From Populus alba (Eukaryota > Streptophyta > Magnoliopsida > Malpighiales > Salicaceae), in the NCBI RefSeq assembly GCF_005239225.2, contig NC_133284.1, positions 37,152,758 to 37,216,757 of the forward strand: a DNA stretch of 64,000 nt, written 5' to 3'. Made by a program: the position numbers and the translations under genes. The notes below the pieces were generated by a model. The model had not been told where the DNA came from. It did no database searches and saw nothing but the letters and a program-made list of their open reading frames with translations. Of this stretch, positions 54,695 to 64,000 are shown one piece after another (position 1 is the first letter of the stretch; the number at the start of each line of letters is the position of its first letter).

Positions 54695-55832
54695 TTGCTT
54701 CAGTTTTAGCTTTTTCAAATTTCAACAAACTGTATGAGTTCAAGAGTGATGTTTATAGTGTAGGAATTAAGGGTATATTATCCCAAAAGAAGAGACTCGT
54801 GACATTTATTGTGAAAAGTTAAATGATTCTATATTAAAGTGCTACATTTATGATAAGGAGTTTTATTCTATTTTTTCAAACTCTAAAAAAGTGGTAGCAA
54901 TATCTTATAGGCAAAAGATTTTTATTATATTTTGATAATAAGGGATTAAAATTCTTGCATATACATAAGTGAATAAATAATATTCTTCAAACTAGATGGA
55001 TGACTTACTTGCAACAATTCCTAATTAGAATTGTGTGTAGGGCTGGAATCTAGAATAGGGTTGTTGATGTTTTAAGTAGAAATGAAGCCTTACTAATCAC
55101 TTTGATGGAAAAGATCATTAAGTTTAATTATTTTTACTTTCCTTGTTTTTTTATTATGAGAAAATGTGATTCAAGATTTGTACTGAGAATGCTTGGTTAG
55201 TCACTTGGGGTGAAAGAAGATAAGTGATGTCATCATTAAAAGGTATTATTGGCCTTACTTGAAATATGATACTAGTAAGTTTGTGTAAAAACATTATATT
55301 TGTCAAGCTACCAAAGACCAAACACAAAATATAGGTTTATATATGTCTTTTTTCTATTCTTAAAAACATTATATTGAGGGGCTTTCAACTTCACTCAAGA
55401 AAAAAGACCATAAGATAACAAAGTTGATGAACAAACTCGAAGTCATGAACAAAGGAGGCCAAACCTCGACTACCAAGGCTTTATAAGTAGATCAATTAAA
55501 TATCATTAAGAATTCTATAATTGGAGCTACAAGGAATATATGTGGTATTACTGATAGCATATTCACCACGAATCAACTAAAAAAAACTTATCAAGAAAGC
55601 CATCACAGACCAAGTAACAAGCTCAGTTCAACCCCCGTATTCTTATACGAAGCCTTACACCCAAAAAAATTGATCAGATAAGAATGTCTCTAAGTTATCC
55701 ACCACCAAAGTTTCAATAATTTGATGGCAAAGAGAATTTTAGGTAATATATAACTCACTTTATGGAGACTTGCAATAATGTTGGAACTAATAATGATCTC
55801 ATGATAAAACAGTTTATTCATTCCTTAAAAGG
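54695..55832 (+). mobile_element. Scrambled Ty3/gypsy remnant (copy 2)
   Basis: Counterpart of 42330-43461 with the same RNase H, integrase zinc-region and gag order. Extra A/T bases in homopolymers shift frames further. Confidence 0.65.
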
Positions 55833-57654
55833 TGTTGCTATCTAATTTTTGACTCATGTTTTGGTAAATTTTCAGAAAAATTTAAAAAATAGCAAAAAAT
55901 CCAAAATCCAAAAAATACGTTATTTTTAATATATTTGCATCGTCTTTAGCATTTTCAGCGTCGTCTAAAACATATTTAAATTTTCAAAGGTCTTTCGAAC
56001 ACGTTCAACTTTTCACGCGTCATGTTTAAAATTATTGATTTTCCTCATTGAGTCGACGTTGATATTGCTCGTTTTCAAAAAAATACAAAAAAAATTTACA
56101 AAAAGAAAGAAGTTGAGGGACCAAGTTTGGAAACCTAAAAATATTTTTGCCTATAAATACTGGTCTTCAACACACAAAAAAGGGGGGGGGGCAATTTTAC
56201 AAAATAGAGGGAATCCACAAAAACCCTAAACCACAAAAAACCCTAAAAAACATAACTTTTTCTTAACCCTCACAAAAGAAAAAAATAGTCGGCAACCCCC
56301 CCACTGATTTTGATTTTTCCTCCACACAGTCGTCCATCTCCTCTCACAACCTCACCATCTCCTCCTCCCTTACCCTCTGCCAAACAGCCCAAAACCAAGC
56401 CATCCTCTCTCTCTTTCGCGCTTCCTTAGCCGAGAGCCAACTCCTCTCCATTCATCAACACAGCCTTGTCGGACGCCCCTCACCCAAAAACAAACCAAAC
56501 ACCCCCCCTAGTTTTGATTTTTCAAAACCAGCACCCCACTTCACAAAAGCCAACCTCTCCTCTCGCCGGCCAGCCTTCTACTGTAACTTCAATAGCCCCA
56601 GCTCAGCCACACGCCGGACAAAAACCAGAGTCATTCCCCTTCGCTCTCCCTTCTCGCCGGCAGCCATCACAGACCGTTATCACCGACAGGGGTGAAGACC
56701 ATCCAGCAGCACGCCCACAGAGCCATCAGCACCGTCCATACCGCCAACCATCAGCGCGGTCCACACTCGGCCACAGATCCACCATCAGCTAGCAGCGCCG
56801 CCCGATCTACCACCCGAAACAGAGGAAAAGAAGAAAAACCGACCCCCTGAAATAGAGAAAAGGAGGAGGCAGAGAACAGATAAAAAAAAAAAGAAAAAAA
56901 ATGAAAAAGCCAAAGCAGATTTCAAAGACAAATGAAATAAAAAACTAAAATCAACTGGTTGTTACGGTTTTGGTTGTTTTTTCAGGTCACCGCCGGCGTC
57001 GAAAGACAAATAAGAATAAGACATTTCCGATCCACTATTTTGTTGCCTTCATCGGTGACGGCGCGTGAAGCAACGTGCCGCCACTATTCCAGCACTGTTC
57101 ATACGGGTCCAGAAGGTCTTCCCTGCAATTTCTAAAATTTTTAGGGGTTATTTTTGTAAATTTGAAATTGTGTAATGTAATTTTTGCTTAGTTGTTTTGA
57201 GTTTGTATTTTGAGTTGTAGATGTAAAAAGAAAATTAAAAGAAAAATATAGTAAAAGTGTATGAGTGTGTTTGTGTGCTTTTTATGGATGTTTTTATTAT
57301 TATGATAAAATTGCAAAGATTAAAAAGAATTTAATATTTTGATTGGATCACAGTCAAGAATTATTAACTTATACATAAGTTGTATTTCAGATATCCGATG
57401 AAAAGGCAATTATTAAAACTTCTTTAACACATCAAAGCCACGAAGCAGCTTACCTCAGGTAGGGTACGTTAAAGGTGCTAATACATTTTCTAACCACAAC
57501 CAGTCCCTTACCTATGAATCTCTGACAAGACCAATATACTCGGTTTCCTAGTAGCCTTCAATAAATTACTAGGTGGCGACTCCCAACTAATCAATTCAAG
57601 CAATCAACATAACAAAAAAATCGCCAGTCGATGTCGCGCGAGTCACGGGCGACA
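55833..57654 (+). mobile_element. LTR-like block interrupting gag (copy 2)
   Basis: Counterpart of 43462-45282, about 1822 bp, TATA box at 56152. Its end reads CACGGGCGACA instead of CACGTGCGACA. Confidence 0.5.
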
Positions 57655-57858
57655 GAATTTTTTTTTTTTTTACCTTTACCCAATCGGACTAATTAATATC
57701 GTTACTGGCACATGGTAGCGCCAAAATAACAAGATAACATCACAAGTTATAGAAAACTCATTCAAGGAAAATAAAAAAGCAACTCAATTCTTACTAGTAA
57801 CAACTAGCTATAGAAGCAAAGCCATTTCAACTGCCCCTAAAACTGAAACTCAACCACT

Positions 57859-58253
57859 TCAATAATATGGATTCCCATCGTAATTGCTATTGTAAGGTTG
57901 TGGTTGTCTCTTGTCGGTGGCGTAACTCACGCGAATGTTTCTTCCTCCCAATTCTTGACCATCCATTGTTGACAATGCTTCACTGGCAAATTCGGTGCTT
58001 TCGTAACTAACAAACCCAAATCCATGAGACCTCCCAGTGTCTCTATCAGTGATAACTTTTGCATAAGTCACTTCCTCAAAGCCAGAAAATACATCCTTAA
58101 GGGATTGATCATCAGTTGACATGCAAGCCCTCCAACGAAAAGCTTTGATGAAGACATGCAGCGAATAGAATTCAGCATAGATGCCATTGGAACTTGCCCA
58201 TTCTGGGAAATTGACTGCCTGACTAGGCTCCTAAACTTGTTAAAGAAAGCCAT
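57859..58253 (-). pseudogene. Mitochondrial-type glycine-rich RNA-binding protein, frameshifted, intronless
   Basis: Reads MAFFNKFRSLVRQSISQNG (mitochondrial-type presequence), then SSKLFVGGLA (RNP2 of an RRM). After a one-base loss near 58115-58123 the frame changes to STDDQSLKDVFSGFEEVTYA and RSHGFGFVSYES (RNP1), ending in DKRQPQPYNSNYDGNPYY-stop. Together the two frames cover a full RRM and a very short tail; the long glycine-rich tail of GR-RBP proteins is missing. No intron interrupts the RRM, whereas related plant genes usually have introns (from memory), so a retrocopy is likely. It ends about 20 bp from the end of the large repeat copy 2. Confidence 0.75.
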
Positions 58254-58274
58254 TTCAACTTTGAAGAAAAATGA

Positions 58275-58766
<492 letters not shown>

Positions 58767-60580
58767 AGATAAGAATGTCTCTAAGTTATCAACCACGAAA
58801 GTTTCAATAATTTGATGGCAAAGAGAATTTTAGGCAATATATAACTCACTTTATGGAGACTTGCAATGATGTTGGAACTAATAATGATCTCATGATAAAA
58901 TAGTTTATTCATACCTTAAAAGGTAATGCCCTCGACTGGTACATTAACTTGGAGTCTAGCTCAATCGATAATTAGGAGTAATTAGAACACAAGTTTCTTA
59001 ACCGCTTCTGCAGCATTTGTCATGTGGTTAGCATGATTGAACTCACCAATACACGTTAGTGGAAGGAAGAGCCTAACATCAACTACATTCATCGGTGGAG
59101 AAACCTTAGCCTTAATTGTAGAGATCGGTCACTGAAACTTTTGTGCTAAACATGTGTATTCAAGGGATGCATTGGGGACTATGCTATATTTTACAAGGCA
59201 TCACACCAAAGTCTTTTAAAGAATTTGTTACTCGAGCACATGACATGGAACTTAGAATTGCGGCAACTAAAAGCTCATTATTACCTCTACAAGAGCCCAA
59301 GAGAAATAAGCTTAAAGGTTATAGATTGAGGGAAAGTAGTTTTTAGTAGATAACTATGATGCTGTAAAGGTACCAATTAGAGTTAAGAGGGATGATCGTT
59401 CAACATTGACTACTTTTCAAAGGGGTGAAAGAAAGAATCCATCCCTAAAAGAGCAACAAGAAAAGGTGTATTTATTCCCCAACTTAGACATACCTAGGAT
59501 GCTGGATGATATGTTTAAGGAAAATCCCATCGAGTGGATAGAGGTGAAGTGTTTTATGCTATAAAACAAGATCATGAGGCTATATGGGGATATCATTTTT
59601 TATGATAAGATAACAGCCACTAATATCAAAACCATGGTCACTTTAGGTCCACACCATTTGCCCCCTATAATAAGTTTTAGCTTTTTTTTGAACCTATAGA
59701 ACGTGGCATCATTTTGCATAAGAGCTTTACTGTATCTTGTGGGGGCATCTTTACATATTGGCCATAATAGATTACTTCTCAAAGTAGGCAGAAGTTACAG
59801 CATTAAAAGAGGTAAAAAAAGATAATTGTAAACTTCATTGGGACAAACATCATCTACCGTTATGGGGTACTGAGATATATCATAACTGAAAATGGAAAGG
59901 AGTTCTATAATACAGCCATGAACAAGTTGTTTGTATAATTTGGTTTTTAAATAGCATAACTCTTTTATGTATAATGTCTTGGCTAATGGGTTAGCAGAAG
60001 CTTTTAGTAAGACCTTATGCAATATTCTTAAGAAGGTGGTGAATCACTCGAAGAAGGATTGGCATGATAGAAATAGGTAAGTGCTATAGGCTTATTGTAC
60101 TACATTCTGAACATTGACTCAAGCTACTCCATATTCCTTGGTATGCAAGGTTGAATTTGTTCATCCACTAGAATGTCAAATTTCATCTCTAAAAATTGTA
60201 ACCAAAGAAGAACTCTTCAATGAAGACAATGTCCATCTATGCCTCGAAGAACTTGAAGCACAAAAACAATTAGAATGTTATCAAGCATGACTTTGTAGAG
60301 CTTTGAACAAGAAGGTGTGATTACACTCTTTCCAAGTGGGAGATCTTGTCTTGTTAGTACAACACCCGATAATCATGTTAAAATGCATAGGCAACAAGTT
60401 TTTCTTCAAATGGGATGACCCTTATGTGGTTCAAAAAGTTTACACCAATATAGCTTATAAAATTATCGATAAGAATGGATTAAGGATTGGGCCTATCAAC
60501 GATAAATTCTTAAAAAATATACTATACTTAAAATATAATGTAGCTTTTGGCTTGCATGAGCTAAAACTGTAAAAGGCACA
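58767..60580 (+). mobile_element. Decayed Ty3/gypsy retrotransposon: gag joined to integrase, RT missing
   Basis: gag begins with FDGKENF and HFMETC-like text at 58767-58900. It continues through LKGNALDWYINLES (about 58917), a MIELTNTR region, and the open segment 59143-59346 with MCIQGMHWGLCYILQGITPK and RAHDMELRIA. A PSLKEQQEKVYLFPN and MLDDMF region follows at about 59430-59530. Near 59760 the text jumps to integrase: DYFSK-stop-AEVTALKEVKK, RYGVLRYIITENGKEFYN, then the C-terminal domain 60336-60572 (VGDLVLLVQ-like start, FKWDDPYVVQKVYTNIAYKI, GLRIGPINDKFLK). Protease, RT and RNase H are absent between them. TDNG, expected at a catalytic Asp region, reads TENG. Many stops and shifts: dead. 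Confidence 0.8.
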
Positions 60581-61119
60581 AAAAAACCATAAAAAATTAA
60601 ATTATGTTATGACTTGATCTTTTATCCACAAAGATACATAAGCAATTTGGGACTCGTTTTGAGTACAATCATGTACAAAAAAAAAAATGGTTAACAAAAA
60701 AAATTATTTGAATTATGTTCTAACTTGATCCTTTATCTACAAGGGTATGTCAGTAACTTAGAAATTATTCTAATTACAATCACATCATCCCTTAAAACTA
60801 TTCAAACACATATGATTGTTCGTATATAAAAGGAGGGATAAATAAACCTGACAACACAATCATAACAGGGAAACTAGGGCAACAAGATGCAAGTGTGGGC
60901 AAAATTGAGACTTTATTAATAGAAAGAAGAATTCTACTATATAAAGTATGTATTATCAACTTAAAGTCTTTATTCTCAACTTAAAGCCTTAAGCTAGTAT
61001 TACCAAAAATTAAAAAGCATGAGAAACCATCGGTATATTATGGTTTTCAGCTATGTATTTCTAACTCTTTTTATTTGGTCTCCAATAGTCCTCTTAGTTT
61101 TTTAGAATGATTATGTCAT
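60581..61119. other. Spacer between Ty3/gypsy and mobile-domain remnants
   Basis: Includes a direct near-repeat of ATTATGTTATGACTTGATC..TTTATCCACAA (60600 and about 60712). No gene is seen. Confidence 0.5.
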
Positions 61120-63520
61120 TTTCACTTATCATATGGGAAATGGATATTATAATAATCTTTACTCGAATGTTGAAGGTGATGACTTTTCTCTTAGAAAGCT
61201 CTTTATCATGCCTATTGAGGGATGACTCTAACTCGGTCTTTTTACTTTGTAGTTCCATCAACTGTTCCTCTACTTTTGTTATCTCAACCTAAGTGGTGGA
61301 AACAGATCTAGATGCCTCATGTTCAAAAGCTTTAGAATTTTTGAGCTACACTTCAAACATTTAATTTTCAAGGCTTACTGCAATGATGTCATCATAGAAG
61401 ATAGTAAAGACTTTATATGGATAAACATTTTAACATCTTCAATCACCTCAGTTACCATTTTTCTAATAGAGGAGCAATCAACCTTTATATCTTTCATGAA
61501 GTGGATAATCTTCTCAACTTCACTAACTAAGCTAGAAATATAATGGATCGATATACAAACAATCTTATTTCTAATGCTCTCCCAACACTTAATAGCAAAT
61601 TCAAATCTTATCTCATCTATTATATCATCAGCACAATACCTAGTAACTCCTGAAGGCTCGAAGGTAGTAGTATGTTCAGGAGTATGCAAGGTAGTCCCTA
61701 GATCGATGATTAGATGGCTCATATGGTAAACTAGATGGAGGATGATAATTTCAAATCTCAACAACTAAAATATTAAAGAGATTAGGGATAGCAATAAAAG
61801 CAACACTCATTTCTAGCCTAATATACAATCAAAGTCGTTCCACAAGTCCTGTTGACCAAGTTGAAATAAAGAACAATAAAAAAAGAAGGTTAATATATGA
61901 TAAATAACATGAATTGAAGAACCAAAAAAGTGCTAAACCAATTCATCAACATTACTTGGCATTATTGATGCATTATGAACTCTGTGAAAAAAAATCAGTC
62001 TATAAAGATTGAACACCTTCTACGTTTTAAATGTTTCCAATGATGATCACTGTCTTTATGTTCACTATCCTCAACATTTAAAATTTCTTCTACATCGTCT
62101 ACCTTCTCAGCTTACACACAAATCATTATGAGCATCTTAGTTAAAAAAAAATTGATGAGGTGCATAAAAAAGAGAGGCAAGTGTTCATTTACCAATCATA
62201 GAGAAAAGGATTATACATTCCCTTTGCCCCCAGAGAGATAATGGATTTCTTCTTAAGATGATCTTTTAAAACACTTACTCCTTTTGCACTAGGAATCACA
62301 AGTGGTGTCTTCTTTATATAGACACATGTTTGGGCACCATCCTCTTTTCCTAAATCAACATCAACTGTCTGTTTGTCTCTTTAATAGGTAAAAGAAAATT
62401 TTTTTTTCTTTGTTAAGCTAAGGCCATTCTTTTTTTCTTTTGCCCCCGAGATAATGTAGCAACATTAGTAGGACTTTTGAGGCTGATTTTCATCTCGAAA
62501 TGACAAACATTGGACCACTTTGGAGTCCACTAGTCCATATAACTTTTAGTCACCAAAGGAAGTCTAGTGTTTCAGAGCAACAAAAGCTTGCACTAAGAAC
62601 GAGTGTTAAGTTTAGTAAAGTTATTCCAAAGTTAAAATGCATCTTCCAAGGTTGGAACCCTAATTCTCCCTCCAAAGTCATGGGGACAATGTTTTCAAAT
62701 GTTTTGCTAACCCCATACTGGTATATTTTGTAGGAGATATGATTCTCTTGGGATTTCTTAAAAGAGCATTAGCTTGAGATTCATTAAAATATTTTGCTAA
62801 CCCCGCCCTAGTATAGCTTGTCATCCCAACTAACTTGACAAGGCTAATGGTTGTTTGATGGGAGATAAATTTTTTTACAAGCCAACTATTAAGAAAATTA
62901 ATAGGAAAAGGGATGTCTCGTAAAGTCACACCTAATGCAGATTGGACGTTCTTTAAACCTTTAAAAATAATTGATAAAGTTGGTATCGTAAAAGAGAATT
63001 GTCTTCTAGTTGTCATCATAGATGCTACGTTGAAAGTACTAGGATGAATGAAACCAACATCTTTACTAGAAAATACAAATTTCCATAGCTAACATGAAAG
63101 AAAAACCACTAAAAAAACTTCATCTTGAATGTGAGAAGGGACATCAAGCTCTTAAAGAGGATGCATGAATTTGTTAGAGCAAATATGAGACTTAAGTAAC
63201 TTATTGGATTCACTAGACTTACTCATAGAGAAAGGCATCTTGTATCTCAAATCATCTCAGAACCAGAAATCTACCCAATCTTAAAAAGTCATTACATAGT
63301 CACCATCAATAGTCTCACATTCTTTATGAAAGGCAATAAATAGATACTTAGAGCTCTCTGGAAGAAAAGAATGTCCTTTCTTATTAGTTTCATCAAGTTC
63401 ATCAACAAAGATGATGACTTCATCATAAAAAGTGTCAAAAATAGAAAAGCCGTTACATGATTTCAATTCCCATAATGACACAAACTCCTCACTATTTGGG
63501 GTATATAGCGTGTTAGTAGA
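61120..63520 (-). pseudogene. Degenerate plant mobile domain (PMD, aminotransferase-like) ORF with coiled-coil tail
   Basis: Minus strand. 63281-63481 gives an acidic N-terminal piece. 63150-62700 gives IQDEVFLVVFLSC-stop-LWKFVFSS, IHPSTFNVASMMTTRRQFSF, TIPTLSIIFKGLKNVQSALG and LRDIPFPINFLNSWL, the core order of the plant mobile domain found in TE-encoded and domesticated proteins. Separated by broken sequence, 61764-61375 and 61320-61120 give SLVSEVEKIIHFMKDIKVD and VEEQLMELQSKKTELESSL, a heptad-like coiled coil expected as the C-terminal part. Internal stops and frame changes show it is dead. The family call is from recalled motifs, and the link between core and tail is inferred. Confidence 0.55.
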
Positions 63521-64000
63521 AGGGTTCTAATGGTTCCAGAAAGAAAGGATAACATTCTTCTACCACTCATATGTAAAAAAGGATGCAAAAATTGTATCTT
63601 GAATATATGCTCTCTTAAGGATCGGCTCATAGTGTTTCAAAAATATCTTATCTTCAATCCCAATACCTGGGAGTATTCTCAAGTGCATCAAAGATCAGAA
63701 AATAATCCTTGCAAGTAGCATCTCCAACATGTTTGTGGTAGTTTAATGGCAGCATATTAGCTAGAAAAGTTGTTGAATGTGGAAAGGAGTTGTCACAACC
63801 CGAATCCCAGATCCATGATCAACACATAGGCAAGGTTCCCCTCCAAGGTTCCATACCTATGCGAACCCAAACTTACATACAAACTTATCCTTTAAACAAC
63901 TCAATCAGAGTTCAACGCAATATTAATAACAAAATTAACTTTATAATATAATTCGATTGTATTAATACAAGAGCTAATACAAATTCATAGTTGTGGAGCA
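63521..64000. other. Right-edge DNA; possible LTR start at ~63792
   Basis: From 63792 the text TGTCACAACCCGAATCCCAG resembles the start of a common class of plant Ty3/gypsy LTRs (TGTCAC..CCCGAAT). The other end would lie outside the window, so this cannot be confirmed. Nothing else is recognised. Confidence 0.3.

Larger units (their letters stand above)
46041..57839 (+). repeat. Large direct repeat, copy 2 (~11.8 kb)
   Basis: Second copy of 33670-45466, same orientation and same content order. It ends at CTGCCCCTA, after which the sequence passes directly into the 3' flank of the RNA-binding-protein pseudogene instead of the spacer that follows copy 1. Confidence 0.95.

Overview
The window is nuclear DNA of a woody dicot, most likely a poplar or a relative (Salicaceae). 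It has intron-rich plant genes, is very AT-rich between them, and is full of decayed Ty3/gypsy, LINE and minisatellite DNA. The genus is inferred from the look of the repeats; 'plant' is certain from the genes. Two runs of exactly 500 N (12281-12780 and 33170-33669) are assembly gaps of nominal size.

Left arm (1-12 kb), gene-rich. Two conserved genes lie head-to-tail on the minus strand. The first is a secreted gamma-glutamyltranspeptidase of the GGT1/GGT2 type (351-3084, last part beyond the left edge). The second is a complete 17-exon protoporphyrinogen oxidase 2 (PPOX2/HEMG2; 5592-11987), the last enzyme before the heme/chlorophyll branch. I rebuilt the exon boundaries from reading-frame continuity and GT..AG sites.

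Middle (12.8-33.2 kb), accessory desert. It holds a doubtful small membrane-protein ORF, a GC-rich minisatellite, a solo LTR with its target-site duplication, a 28-bp hairpin minisatellite with constant register, a decayed LINE ORF1, 124-bp and 64-bp tandem repeats and a MITE-like foldback. I see no intact gene here.

Right arm (33.7-57.8 kb), one large near-identical repeat. A segment of about 11.8 kb occurs twice in direct orientation (33670-45466 and 46041-57839). Each copy carries a DUF247 (UPF0481) gene, a minisatellite, a probable solo LTR, a 225-255 bp tandem repeat, scrambled Ty3/gypsy pol and gag pieces, and a second LTR-like block. The DUF247 gene is intact in copy 2 but has lost its C-terminal membrane helix by a one-base frameshift in copy 1. 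Copy 1 begins exactly at an N gap, so a retained second haplotype is as plausible as a recent tandem duplication.

Far right (57.8-64 kb), debris. A frameshifted glycine-rich RNA-binding protein pseudogene lies next to a ~440-bp piece of nuclear 25S rDNA. That piece is joined directly to a decayed Ty3/gypsy gag-integrase remnant. A degenerate plant-mobile-domain ORF with a coiled-coil tail follows on the opposite strand.

No CRISPR array, operon or clear new enzymatic system was found. The most unusual items are the large duplication with its frameshift, the rDNA-gag-pseudogene junctions, the dyad minisatellites, and small structural oddities inside PPOX2 (a duplicated splice donor, an intronic foldback and two in-frame starts).
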